The notes beneath the pieces were generated by a model. The model had not been told where the DNA came from. It worked only from the letters and a program-made list of their open reading frames with translations, and searched no databases. Shown piece by piece: positions 24,318 to 34,810 of a stretch of 49,968 nucleotides of DNA (position 1 is its first letter; each line of letters starts with the position of its first letter). This stretch comes from Sulfuricella sp. (GTDB lineage Bacteria > Pseudomonadota > Gammaproteobacteria > Burkholderiales > Sulfuricellaceae), in assembly GCA_028714315.1 (NCBI GenBank), contig JAQTMN010000013.1, forward strand, positions 1 through 49,968, written 5' to 3'. The position numbers and the translations under genes are program-made.

Positions 24318-24484
24318 CAGGAGCCTGTCGGACTTAAAGGAAATCGGCTGCAAATCCGCCTGGCCGGTCCCTATTTCACCGCTTTTTTGGTCAATAGAAT
24401 GACTATTGAACCGCAAAAGCGGCAAAATCTGTCCTCGCCCAGCCGAGTTTTCGCTCCGATTCTTCAAGTCCGGCAGGCTCCTGG
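24318..24484. repeat. Foldback (MITE-like) inverted-repeat element
   Basis: The ends CAGGAGCCTGTCGGACTT (24318-24335) and AAGTCCGGCAGGCTCCTG (24466-24483) are inverted repeats with one mismatch in 18. The two halves stay partly complementary inwards, meeting near GGTCAATAG / CTATTGAACC at about 24392-24414, so the 167-base element could fold into one long hairpin. It has no gene and abuts the nirS stop codon. Confidence 0.75.
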
Positions 24485-24489
24485 CGCGA

Positions 24490-26422
<1,933 letters not shown>

Positions 26423-28114
26423 TTACCTGCCGGAGGCCGCCGCCCAATAAGCGCGGTGCAGTTCGACGCTGGCTTCGCGCGGCACCGTCACCTCGATCAG
26501 GTCGGGCCCGGCGTGCGCCAGCGCCTGTGCGAGGGCCGCCGCGAACGCCTGCGCCGTATCCACGCGGTGGAAAGCCAGCCCGTACAACCCGGCCGCCTGT
26601 TCGAAATCGAGGCCGGCGGGGGTCAGCCACAAACGCTCGAAATTCTCCAGCCCGGCCTGCGGCAGGTAGCCGAAAATGGCGCCGCCGCCGTTGTTCAGCA
26701 CCACCAGCGTGACGTCCAGCCCGCGCGCCAGCGCCAGCCCGCCCAGATCGTGGCACAGCGCCAGATCACCGAGCAGGCCGACGACGGTCCTGCCGGCGGC
26801 CGCCAGGCCCAACAGCGTGGAGACATTGCCGTCGATGCCGCTCGCGCCCCGGTTGGCCGCTATGCGGAGCGGTTTTTCGCCGCCGCCGGAAAAGCTGTCG
26901 AGATCGCGGATCGGCATTGAATTGCCGCTGAACAGGATGGCGTCGGCGGGCAGGCGCTCCACCAGGGCGCGCACGATGCCGCATTCGACCGGCTGCGCCA
27001 TTTCCGCCAACCGTTGCGCGGCGAGCTCCTCCTGTTCGAGGAAATCCGCCAGCCAGCCGGCCGGCGCGGGCAGCGGTTTTTCTTCCGCCAACGCGCGACA
27101 TGCGGCCGCCGCATCGGCGCGCAGCAAATCGGTGGTCAGGTGCAGCGGATCGGGCCAACGGCCGTGCGCTTCGACCAGAATGTGGCGGGCTTCGCCTTGC
27201 GCCGTCAGATATTGCTGCATGACCTTGGAAACCGGCGGCGCGCCGAAACGCAGCACCCACGCCGGGCGATGGCCGGCGCTGAAATTTTCGCGGCGCAGGA
27301 AGGCATCGTAGCGGGTCAGAACACGGCGGCGCGCGTGCCCTCCGAAGCGCAGCCCGGACAGCGGATCGGCCAGCACCGGGCAGTCCAGCACCTGCGCCAG
27401 CCGTGCCACGGCGACGGGAAAATCGTCGGGGTAATCCGCGCCGCCGCAGACTATCAGGCCGGGCCGGCCGGACAATTCGGCGGCGAGACGGGCGGCGTCC
27501 TCCGGGCACGGAGCCATGACCGGATAAGCCACGGCCGCCGCCGCAGAAAACGGAAAATCGATCATGGCTCGCGGCACCAGCGGCTCGCGCAGCGGCACGT
27601 TCAGATGCACCGGCCCGGCCAGTGGCCAGCGGCATTTATCGACGGCCTGCGTGGCCCGCAGCGCGACATGGCGCAGGGCGGCCACGCCGTCCTCGGCAGC
27701 ACCCAGATCGAAGAAGAAACGCACCTGTTCGCCGAACAACCGGGCCTGATCCACCGTCTGGTTGGCGCCGCACTCACGCAGCTCGGGCGGGCGGTCGGCG
27801 GACAGCAAGATCAGGGGAACCGCGCCGTGGTTGGCCTCGATCACCGCCGGGAACCAGTTGGCCGGCGCGCTGCCTGAGGTTCCGATCACCGCCACCGGAC
27901 GATTTTCCGCCTTGGCGAGGCCGAGCGCGAAGAAGGCGGCACTGCGCTCGTCCAGCACCACCCAGGTGCGCAGCGCGGGGTGGCGATCGCACGCCAGCGC
28001 CAAAGGTGTGGAGCGCGATCCCGGCGAAATCACCGCGTGGCCGACCCCGGCGGAAGCCAGCCCGTCGATCAGGGTCAGCGCCCAGCGCAGGTTGACGGCG
28101 GCGGTGTCGGTCAT
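26423..28114 (-). CDS. menD: Menaquinone biosynthesis protein MenD (SEPHCHC synthase)
   Basis: A 563-residue thiamine-diphosphate enzyme joining isochorismate and 2-oxoglutarate in menaquinone synthesis. The N-terminal half has the ERSAAFFALGLAK region with the activating Glu. The C-terminal half holds the cofactor motif GDLALCHDLGG ... NNGGGAIF and the MenD-typical NRGASGIDGN. It overlaps menF by 4 bases (ATGA) and is the last gene of menG-menE-menF-menD. Identification is secure. Confidence 0.95.
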   Translation of the reverse strand: MTDTAAVNLRWALTLIDGLASAGVGHAVISPGSRSTPLALACDRHPALRTWVVLDERSAAFFALGLAKAENRPVAVIGTSGSAPANWFPAVIEANHGAVPLILLSADRPPELRECGANQTVDQARLFGEQVRFFFDLGAAEDGVAALRHVALRATQAVDKCRWPLAGPVHLNVPLREPLVPRAMIDFPFSAAAAVAYPVMAPCPEDAARLAAELSGRPGLIVCGGADYPDDFPVAVARLAQVLDCPVLADPLSGLRFGGHARRRVLTRYDAFLRRENFSAGHRPAWVLRFGAPPVSKVMQQYLTAQGEARHILVEAHGRWPDPLHLTTDLLRADAAAACRALAEEKPLPAPAGWLADFLEQEELAAQRLAEMAQPVECGIVRALVERLPADAILFSGNSMPIRDLDSFSGGGEKPLRIAANRGASGIDGNVSTLLGLAAAGRTVVGLLGDLALCHDLGGLALARGLDVTLVVLNNGGGAIFGYLPQAGLENFERLWLTPAGLDFEQAAGLYGLAFHRVDTAQAFAAALAQALAHAGPDLIEVTVPREASVELHRAYWAAASGR

Positions 28115-29478
28115 GAATTTTCCAGCGCCTTCCGCATGGCGTTCAGTTTGGCTTCGGTCTCGGCGAGTTCCGTTTCCGGATCGGAACCGGCGACGATGCC
28201 CGCGCCGGCCGACAGTTCCGCCTCGTTCCCCGCAAGCCAGGCGCAGCGCAGCGCCACGGCGAAATCACCATCGCCGTCCAGCCCGAGCCAGCCGGTGGCG
28301 CCGCTATACCAGGCCGGCCGGGCCTCGCCGTGATCCGCCAGCCATTGCTGGGCGGGGCGCACCGGGTAGCCGCCCATCGCCGGGGTGGGGTGCAGGCGCT
28401 CGACCAGGCTCAAGAGCGTGGTGCCCGGCTTGACGTCCCCTTTGACCACGCTCCGCAGGTGGCGCAGATCCTGGAGTTCGAGCACGGCGGGACGGGCCGG
28501 GATTTGCAGCAGACGGCAGGCCGGCTCGAGCGCATGGACAATGGCATTGACCACCAGGCGATGCTCGCGCCGGGTCTTGTCGTCATCGAGGTCGCCCGCC
28601 GAAACTCCACCCCACGCCGTACCGGCCAGCGCCTCGCTCACCGCCTGACCGCCGCGAAGCGACACCAGCCGCTCCGGCGTCGCGCCGAGAAACGCGCCCC
28701 GGCCCGCTTCGGCGTGGGAAAACTGGAAACACTCCGGATAGCGTGCCGCCAGCGCCGCCATCACGGCGGCCGGCACGAACGGACGGTCGCCGCGTAGGCG
28801 CACGCGGCGCGACAGCACCAGTTTGTCGAGCACCCCGGCGCGGATGTCTTCGATGGCCCGTTGCGCCAGATCCAGCCAGGCCTCGTCCGGCGGGTAGATA
28901 CCGACCCGGTCGAGGGATCGGCCGGCAGAGCTGGAAGGGATTTCTCCGGCAAAAGCGGCCAGCGCCCGCCGCCAGGCATCCAGCCAGACCGCCAGGACCT
29001 TGTCCGGCGCGCCGTCCCGGCCGCAGCTGAAAGTCGCGGTACAGATCCCGTCGCGCTGCTGCAGCAGCAACAGCGGCACGGTCAGGCGCGCATTGGGCAA
29101 GCTCTCGCCGCGCCGATCCCGATCGAAGGCAAACCCGGCCAGCGCTGCCGGCTGGGTCCCGGCGCCGTCCGCGTCCACCGCCTCCCAATGCCGACAATAT
29201 TCGGCAAAAGCGGCGTCCATCGCGCGGAAGCGCCCCTCCCCCTGGGTCTCGACGTTGGCCGCGCGGCCCAGGCCGAGCAGGAACAAGCCTTCGGCCGGAT
29301 TCGCCCAATAGCTGTGTTCGGCCAGGTGGTGCGGCAGTCCGCCAAAGGCCAGCTCGGGCAGGGCCACGGTCAGGCTCAGCAAGCCTTTGCCGCGTCCGCC
29401 GCCGTGGCGGCGCAGCAACTCCGCCAGGCGCGTTTCGAGCGCCGGCGGGGTTGGATATACGTTGGCGTTATGGCTCAT
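28111..29478 (-). CDS. menF: Isochorismate synthase MenF
   Basis: A 455-residue chorismate-binding enzyme of the anthranilate synthase component I fold, making isochorismate. Typical motifs are KLVLSRRVRL, FLGATPERLVS, LAGTAWGG, LRSVVKGDV, HPTPAMGGYP and the C-terminal AGAGIVAGSDPETELAETEAKL. It overlaps menE by 11 bases and menD by 4. MenF rather than a siderophore EntC is favoured by the neighbouring menD and menE. Confidence 0.93.
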   Translation of the reverse strand: MSHNANVYPTPPALETRLAELLRRHGGGRGKGLLSLTVALPELAFGGLPHHLAEHSYWANPAEGLFLLGLGRAANVETQGEGRFRAMDAAFAEYCRHWEAVDADGAGTQPAALAGFAFDRDRRGESLPNARLTVPLLLLQQRDGICTATFSCGRDGAPDKVLAVWLDAWRRALAAFAGEIPSSSAGRSLDRVGIYPPDEAWLDLAQRAIEDIRAGVLDKLVLSRRVRLRGDRPFVPAAVMAALAARYPECFQFSHAEAGRGAFLGATPERLVSLRGGQAVSEALAGTAWGGVSAGDLDDDKTRREHRLVVNAIVHALEPACRLLQIPARPAVLELQDLRHLRSVVKGDVKPGTTLLSLVERLHPTPAMGGYPVRPAQQWLADHGEARPAWYSGATGWLGLDGDGDFAVALRCAWLAGNEAELSAGAGIVAGSDPETELAETEAKLNAMRKALENS

Positions 29479-30796
29479 CGTTGGTCAATTCCTGCGCCAT
29501 TTGTCTCAGTTTGGCGCGCTCCAGCTTGCCCAGCGCATTGCGCGGCAGCACGGATACGTGCCGCAGCACACGCGGACGCATCGCGCCGGCGAGGTGTTCG
29601 CGGCACCATGCTTCCAGTCTCTCCGGCGCGGCATCGCCCGCGATCAGCGCCACCAGCCGGTCGCCCCAAATTTCGTCGGGCAGCGCGGTCACTGCCGCGT
29701 CGGCCACGCCGGGGCAGTTCAGCAATTGCGCCTCGACCTCGGCCGGATGCACGTTGACACCGCCGCTTACCAGCATGTCGTCGTGCCGCCCCAGCACGTG
29801 AAGCCTGCCGCCGGCGTCGATTTTTCCCATGTCCCCGGTGGTCAGCCAGCCGTCGGTCAAGCCCCGGCCGAGTTCGCCGTCGGCGTTGGCGTAGCCTGCC
29901 ATCACCGCCGCGCCGCGCACCTGGATGATACCTGCTTGGCCGGCGACTTCGCCATTGTCGTCAACGAACCGGATGTCGAAACCCGGCAGCGGCGCGCCGA
30001 CGCAACCCGGCTGCCAGTCTTCCAGGACGGGAAACAGAGTCGCCAGCTGCGAGGCGGTTTCGCTCATGCCGTAGGAAACGCACAGCGGCCAGCCGGCGGC
30101 GCGGGCGCGCCGGGCCAAAGCCGCCGACAACGCGCCGCCTCCCACCAGGGCATATTTGAGCGCAATGGGCGGCGATGCGCCATGAGCAATATCAAGCAGG
30201 CGCGCCAGCATCGCCGGCACCAGCGAGATATGCGTGACGCGCCGGGCTTCGATATCGTCCCACACCCGCCGCGCATCGAAGCCCTCGTGCAGCAGCATCG
30301 CCGCGCCCGCCCCGGCGCAGCGGTAGAGAATCGCCAAGCCGCCGATATGGTAAAGCGGCAGGCAGTTCAGCCAAACGTCGCCCGACTTCAGCGGCAAAAC
30401 GGCTTGCGAGGCGGCGACCGCGGCGGCCAGATTGGCGCCGTTCAGCATCACCGCCTTGGGCTCGCCTTGCGTGCCGCTGGTGGCAATCAGCAATTCGATT
30501 CCGGCCGGCGGCGTGGCGGATACTTGCCGCAATGCCGCACGGCGGGCGGCGGACAGCGCCGGGCCAAGCGGCAGCAGGGGCCGTCCGAGCAGGGAAGCGG
30601 CGTGAGCGGCCAGCGCCAGTTCCGCCGCCGAACCGGTTTGCGGCACCAGCAAGGTTCCCGGCTCCAATCCTCGCGCCAGCGCTTGTGCGCAGCCGAGCAA
30701 TTGGCGGTAGCTCAGCGTGCCGTCCGCCGTGATCAGTGCCGCCGCATCGGGATATCCGGCCGCCGCCCGGCTGGCCCAGGTCGCCAGCAGATTCAA
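29468..30796 (-). CDS. menE: o-Succinylbenzoate-CoA ligase MenE
   Basis: A 442-residue AMP-forming acyl-CoA ligase. Motifs: P-loop-like IATSGTQGEPKAVML, YGMSETASQ, TGDMGKIDAGGRLHVLGR and the C-terminal lysine in RNALGKLERAKL. It begins with TTG, overlapping the menG stop as TTGA, which signals coupled translation. The men context fixes the substrate as o-succinylbenzoate. At about 440 residues it is a compact family member. Confidence 0.92.
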   Translation of the reverse strand: MNLLATWASRAAAGYPDAAALITADGTLSYRQLLGCAQALARGLEPGTLLVPQTGSAAELALAAHAASLLGRPLLPLGPALSAARRAALRQVSATPPAGIELLIATSGTQGEPKAVMLNGANLAAAVAASQAVLPLKSGDVWLNCLPLYHIGGLAILYRCAGAGAAMLLHEGFDARRVWDDIEARRVTHISLVPAMLARLLDIAHGASPPIALKYALVGGGALSAALARRARAAGWPLCVSYGMSETASQLATLFPVLEDWQPGCVGAPLPGFDIRFVDDNGEVAGQAGIIQVRGAAVMAGYANADGELGRGLTDGWLTTGDMGKIDAGGRLHVLGRHDDMLVSGGVNVHPAEVEAQLLNCPGVADAAVTALPDEIWGDRLVALIAGDAAPERLEAWCREHLAGAMRPRVLRHVSVLPRNALGKLERAKLRQMAQELTNDEP

Positions 30797-31515
30797 GATA
30801 ATTTGGTTGCGCTATGCAGGCAGGCGATGCCGAAAGTCAGGTTGCGGTAGCGGACGTCGGCGAATCCGGCCTGCTCCAGGGCCTGCTTGAACGCTTCCTG
30901 ATTGGGAAAGCGGCGGATCGATTCGACCAGGTAGGCATACGCCTCCGGCTCGCGCGCGATCCACGCGCCCAGGCGCGGAATCACGGCAAAGGAAAACAGG
31001 TCGTAAAACGGCCGAATCGGGCGCCAGGGGCGGGAAAATTCCAGGCAGAAGAAACGGCCGCCCGGCTTGAGCACGCGCAGCACTTCGCGCAGCGCGTCAT
31101 CCAGGCGCGTGACGTTGCGGATGCCGAAGGCGATGGTCACGGTGTCCACCGAGGCGGACGCCAGCGGAATGCCCTCGCCGCTGCCGGCCAGCCAGGAAAC
31201 GTGGCGCATGCCGCGTTCGCGGCCGACCCCCATCATCGCCAGGCTGGGATCGCACACCAGGACGCGCCGGTCCGCATCGGCCAGCAAGCGGGCAACATCG
31301 CCGGTGCCGCCCGCCAGATCGACGATCACTTGTCCGGGTAGGGGATCAGCGGCACGGGCCAGGGTACGCTTCCACAACCGGTGGATGCCGAAGCTCATGG
31401 CGTCGTTCATCAGGTCGTAGCGCCGGGCGACGCCGGCGAATACCCGGCGAATGCGGCGCCGGCGCTCGTCCTGGTCTACATCCTGATAGCCGAAGGTGTG
31501 GGAAAGGTCGGACAT
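30793..31515 (-). CDS. menG: Demethylmenaquinone/ubiquinone C-methyltransferase
   Basis: A 240-residue SAM-dependent methyltransferase of the UbiE/MenG family. The SAM site VDLAGGTGDVARLLAD, the family motif FGIRNV, and the signature YDLMNDAMSFGIHRLWK are present. It methylates demethylmenaquinone and, in ubiquinone makers, also the ubiquinone ring (so ubiE is an equally valid name). It heads menG-menE-menF-menD and is 77 bases after nosY. The 17-bp hairpin at 31522-31572 ends 6 bases before its ATG and no clear ribosome site is seen, so translation may be controlled or reduced. Confidence 0.93.
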   Translation of the reverse strand: MSDLSHTFGYQDVDQDERRRRIRRVFAGVARRYDLMNDAMSFGIHRLWKRTLARAADPLPGQVIVDLAGGTGDVARLLADADRRVLVCDPSLAMMGVGRERGMRHVSWLAGSGEGIPLASASVDTVTIAFGIRNVTRLDDALREVLRVLKPGGRFFCLEFSRPWRPIRPFYDLFSFAVIPRLGAWIAREPEAYAYLVESIRRFPNQEAFKQALEQAGFADVRYRNLTFGIACLHSATKLS

Positions 31516-31521
31516 GTTCTT

Positions 31522-31572
31522 AGCTGGTAGCTAGTAGCGAGTGCCGGTTTGTTTGGCTACAAGCTACCAGCT
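31522..31572. repeat. Hairpin in the nosY-menG spacer
   Basis: Arms AGCTGGTAGCTAGTAGC (31522-31538) and GCTACAAGCTACCAGCT (31556-31572) pair at 16 of 17 positions with a 17-base loop. There is no T tract. It sits directly in front of the menG start codon on the minus-strand transcript. Confidence 0.7.
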
Positions 31573-31592
31573 ACAAGCCACAAGCTCTACTG

Positions 31593-32420
31593 TCACGGCA
31601 AATCGCCGCGGCGGAACAGGAGATAGCCGCCACCGGCCGCGATGGTGCCCAAAACCACAGGGTAAACCAGCGCATAGACCTTGAACAGGGGGCCGCCGAA
31701 ATAGTCGAAAATCACGTAGGCCGCCGGGCCGATCACTACCAGCTGCGGGTCGAACAGCATCAGGGCGGCGGTGCGGAACACCTGCAGAGGATTGGCCAGG
31801 GCCAGCGCGACTGCCACTTCCGGCGCGACATGCCCCTGGATCATGATGCCGAGCAGGATCAGGTCGAGGAACAGCAGCATGGTCAGCCAGACCAGGAACG
31901 CCGCGCCCTGGGCGACGTCGATCGAGCGCGCCATGGTGGAGATCAGCATGCCGATGCCGAGAAAGCACCAGGATATCGAAGCCAGCAGGCCGGTGTAGTA
32001 CAGGAACATCGACCACGGCACCTCGACGTCCTTGACCATCGCCCAGCCGGCGGCGGCCGCCATCGCCGCGAACACCGGCAGGAACACCACCAGGTAGCGG
32101 CCGACGATCTTGCCCCAGAACCAGGCCCCAAGGGAGACCGGCAGGGACAGCAGGTATTCGAACACGCCGGCTTCGCGGTCGCCCGCCACCGAGCGCACGG
32201 TGGTGATCAGTACGAAAATCGGCAGGATCGCCATCGACAGCTGGATATAGGTGACCAGCAGGCGCGACAGCCCGATGAAGCCGAGCACGCGCGATTCGGT
32301 CAGGCCGAAGGCGAACAGCAGCGCCACGATGCCGCCGAACACCAGGGTGTAGATCATGAACCAGCGCGCACGCAGGGATTCCACAATGTCGAGTTTAGCG
32401 GTAAGCCAGAGATGTTTCAT
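31593..32420 (-). CDS. nosY: Nitrous oxide reductase ABC permease NosY
   Basis: A 275-residue ABC-2 type permease with six membrane segments (for example ALLFAFGL, LLVTYIQLSMAILPIFVLI, LGIGMLISTMA, LTMLLFLDLILLGIMI). Conserved segments VAGDREAGVFEYLLSLPVSLGAWFWGK and ANPLQVFRTAALMLFD match NosY. With NosF it forms the ABC transporter that, with NosD and NosL, supplies the CuZ centre of NosZ. It is the last nos gene before menG. Confidence 0.93.
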   Translation of the reverse strand: MKHLWLTAKLDIVESLRARWFMIYTLVFGGIVALLFAFGLTESRVLGFIGLSRLLVTYIQLSMAILPIFVLITTVRSVAGDREAGVFEYLLSLPVSLGAWFWGKIVGRYLVVFLPVFAAMAAAAGWAMVKDVEVPWSMFLYYTGLLASISWCFLGIGMLISTMARSIDVAQGAAFLVWLTMLLFLDLILLGIMIQGHVAPEVAVALALANPLQVFRTAALMLFDPQLVVIGPAAYVIFDYFGGPLFKVYALVYPVVLGTIAAGGGYLLFRRGDLP

Positions 32421-32452
32421 ATTTTCTCTTTATCCAGTGGACTATTTGAAAA

Positions 32453-32878
32453 CTACTTGTCCTTGGCCAGCAGCCGCCTGCTGGCCTCGTCGAACCCGAT
32501 GCTGCCCGGCAGCGCGTCTGCCGCGGCGCCGAATCCATATGCCATCGGCGTGGTCTTGCCGGCGACGTAATGAGCGGCGCGGGCATCCAGCCACTTGCCG
32601 CTGCGATAGTCGGCCACCCAGATTTCCGTGGCGGCATCGTTGCCCCAGGGCTGATCCTTGAGCCAGGTGACGGCGCAGCCGAGGTCGTCGAACTTGAATA
32701 CCTGCTTTTTCGGCCCGCCGCGCACCTCGACCGTATAGTGCCGGTCGCTCAGGGCCATGCTGCAGCGCACGCATGTGTCCCGGTCCCACTTGACCTCGAC
32801 CGGACCGGTGTCGGGCTGCCGCGAACAGGCGGCGAAAATCAGCACGGTCACCACCAGCAAAAACAGATTCTTCCGCAT
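32453..32878 (-). CDS. nosL: Copper-binding lipoprotein NosL
   Basis: A 141-residue lipoprotein with lipobox FAAC (residues 15-18) and the NosL copper motif CVRCSM in the mature part (WDRDTCVRCSMALSDR), continuing with FDDLGC. NosL brings Cu(I) to NosD/NosZ in the periplasm. It starts inside the nosF stop (TAATG) and precedes nosY, forming nosF-nosL-nosY. A second NosL-like gene lies at 47635-48108. The long upstream frame in the same phase is a shadow of nosF. Confidence 0.92.
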   Translation of the reverse strand: MRKNLFLLVVTVLIFAACSRQPDTGPVEVKWDRDTCVRCSMALSDRHYTVEVRGGPKKQVFKFDDLGCAVTWLKDQPWGNDAATEIWVADYRSGKWLDARAAHYVAGKTTPMAYGFGAAADALPGSIGFDEASRRLLAKDK

Positions 32879-33747
32879 TATTGGCCCCCGCCCCGCTCGA
32901 TTTCCTCCATCGACATCCGGGCTAGCAGCCCGACGTAGCGCGACAGCATGCCGAGAAAGCGCAGCCGGTCCGGCCCGGCGATCAGGCCTTCCCACTCGGT
33001 GCCGTTGCCGGTGTCGCGGAAGCTCCAGCCCGCCAGCGCCTTGGCGATGGCTTCTTCCGGCCGGCGCAGGGTCAGGCGGCAGGCCAGCTTGCCGGACAGC
33101 GACGCGTCGTCGGCGACGCGATCGTCCAGCACCACTTTGCCGCGGTCCATTTCCAGCACGCGGTTGACCAGCGGAGCCACTTCGTCGAGGCGGTGGCTGG
33201 AAATCAGCATGGTGGTGTTGGCAAGCCGCTCCGCCAGCAGCTCGAAAAAAATGTGGCGCGCGTCGGGATCGAGGTTGGCGGCGGGCTCGTCCATCACCAG
33301 AACGTTGGTGTCGCGGCCCATCGCGATGGCGATCAGCAATTTCTGCTTCATGCCGCCGGACAATTTGACGAATGGCAGCCGGGCGATTTTCCCGAGATCG
33401 AGGCCAAGGCGCTGGGCGATGTCTTCCATACGCTTCACCTCGCTGTTGCACAGCGAGGCCGCAAAGCCGACCAGCTGGCCGACCGGCATTTTCAGGGGCG
33501 GCGGCAGCTGCGGTACGAAGCCGATCCGGGCGAGTACCTCGGTGCGCTCGCGCCGCGGCGTAAGCCCGTTCACCGCGACCTCGCCGTCATAGACGTATTC
33601 GCCGAGCAGGCAGCGGATCAGGGTGGTCTTGCCGGCGCCGTTGGAGCCGACCAGCGCGATCCGCTCGCCAAGCCCGATCTTCAGGTCGATGTCGTCGAGA
33701 ACCCGGTTGCGCTTGAAGGTCTTGGATACGTGGTTGAATTGGATCAT
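32878..33747 (-). CDS. nosF: Nitrous oxide reductase ABC ATP-binding protein NosF
   Basis: A 289-residue ABC ATPase with Walker A GSNGAGKTT, signature LSGGMKQK, Walker B VLVMDEP and switch His (SSHRLDE). It partners NosY in copper-centre assembly of NosZ. It follows nosH across an 88-base spacer that is filled by a large hairpin. The ATG at 33747 is clean but has no strong ribosome site. Confidence 0.95.
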   Translation of the reverse strand: MIQFNHVSKTFKRNRVLDDIDLKIGLGERIALVGSNGAGKTTLIRCLLGEYVYDGEVAVNGLTPRRERTEVLARIGFVPQLPPPLKMPVGQLVGFAASLCNSEVKRMEDIAQRLGLDLGKIARLPFVKLSGGMKQKLLIAIAMGRDTNVLVMDEPAANLDPDARHIFFELLAERLANTTMLISSHRLDEVAPLVNRVLEMDRGKVVLDDRVADDASLSGKLACRLTLRRPEEAIAKALAGWSFRDTGNGTEWEGLIAGPDRLRFLGMLSRYVGLLARMSMEEIERGGGQ

Positions 33748-33760
33748 TTTTTAGCTGAGT

Positions 33761-33836
33761 GAGGAGTGAGGAGTCAGGAGTGAGGAGAAAAACCGCGCCC
33801 CACTCTTTCCTCCTCACTCCTGACTCCTCACTCCTC
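33761..33836. repeat. 27-bp perfect inverted repeat in the nosH-nosF spacer
   Basis: Arms at 33761-33787 and 33810-33836 are perfectly complementary for 27 bases and consist of iterated GAGTGAGGAG-type units, with a 22-base loop. The right arm reaches the nosH stop codon. A related heptamer repeat GGTGAGG occurs in menA at 44729-44756. It may act as a transcript-processing or attenuation structure. Confidence 0.85.
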
Positions 33837-34810
33837 TACATTATCTTTCTCAAGCCCTTGATTTCGAAAGCCAGCGCACCGCTCGGGCAGACGTCGATGC
33901 ACATCCCGCAGCGGGTGCAGTCCGCGCCGATATCCAGCTGCGCATCCGGCGCGCGCCCCTTGATGACGCAATCGAGCACGTGCGGGACTTCGCACACCCG
34001 GCGGCATTCGCCCTCGTGATGACAGTCGGCCAACCTATAGGTGACATGTAGGGGAGAAAACACCCCGACGAAACCGTAGGTGAGCCCGATCGGACAGACA
34101 TAGCGGCACCAGGCCCGGCGCGAGTAGAACACCTCGAACAGGAGCAGCAGTCCCACCCACCCCAGCGCCAGTCCGGGGCCGTAGATCAGCGCGCGGCTGA
34201 CGATGCCGGTGGGCGAAATGGTCTCGAACACGGTATAGCCGGTGAGGATCGCCATCAGCGCGAACAGCACCCAGAATACCGCCCGCACGCCGCGATGGAA
34301 GGCATGATCGGTTATTTTCTTCTTCTCCACCAGCCAGACGTGCAACCGCTCGGCGTTTTCCGCCAGGAAATGGTAGGGGCAGACCCAGGAGCAGAACGTG
34401 CGCCCGCCCAGCAACAGCCACAGGACGAAAACCGTGCCGGTGCCGATCAGCAGGTTGACGATGATGTGCTTGTGGGCCAGCATCACCTGCAGCGCCGAAT
34501 TCAGGTCGATCAGGTGAAAGCCCAGCATGCGCGAGGCGGTGAGTGCGCCTTCCAAAATCTGGATGTCGAGCCAGAAGGACACGACGAACAGCAGGTTGAT
34601 CGCGAGCAGAGCGGTCCAGCGCCGTTTCAGCCATTTGGCTTTCTTTTGGTGCGCGCGCGCTTCCTTCTTCAGCGCGATGAAATCAAGCGTCTCGGTCTTT
34701 TTGTAGAAATGGATGGCCTTGGCTTCTTCGGTGTATTCGGCCGGCTCCGGTTTGCGCGGCTCGCCGCCCAGCATCACCCGCACGGATTCGAAATATTTGT
34801 TCGCCATCAT
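33836..34810 (-). CDS. nosH: Membrane iron-sulfur quinol oxidase NosH (NapH-like)
   Basis: A 324-residue integral membrane protein with about four membrane segments, periplasm-cytoplasm CxxxCP motifs CSWVCPYHF and CRYVCPIGL, and two C-terminal [4Fe-4S] sites (CHHEGECRRVCEVPHVLDC and CTRCGMCIDVCP). It belongs to the NapH/NosH group that oxidises quinol and passes electrons to NosG. The start ATG at 34810 overlaps the nosG stop (ATGATG). NosR is absent here, as is usual in clade II nos clusters, and NosH and NosG are the likely entry point for menaquinol electrons. Confidence 0.92.
   Translation of the reverse strand: MMANKYFESVRVMLGGEPRKPEPAEYTEEAKAIHFYKKTETLDFIALKKEARAHQKKAKWLKRRWTALLAINLLFVVSFWLDIQILEGALTASRMLGFHLIDLNSALQVMLAHKHIIVNLLIGTGTVFVLWLLLGGRTFCSWVCPYHFLAENAERLHVWLVEKKKITDHAFHRGVRAVFWVLFALMAILTGYTVFETISPTGIVSRALIYGPGLALGWVGLLLLFEVFYSRRAWCRYVCPIGLTYGFVGVFSPLHVTYRLADCHHEGECRRVCEVPHVLDCVIKGRAPDAQLDIGADCTRCGMCIDVCPSGALAFEIKGLRKIM

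Noticed and set aside
24318-24484. Intact insertion sequence
   Set aside because: The element is only 167 bases, without a transposase frame, so I call it a foldback repeat only.
32879-33451. N-terminal extension of nosL
   Set aside because: The upstream part is an out-of-frame reading of nosF; the lipoprotein signal begins at the ATG at 32878.
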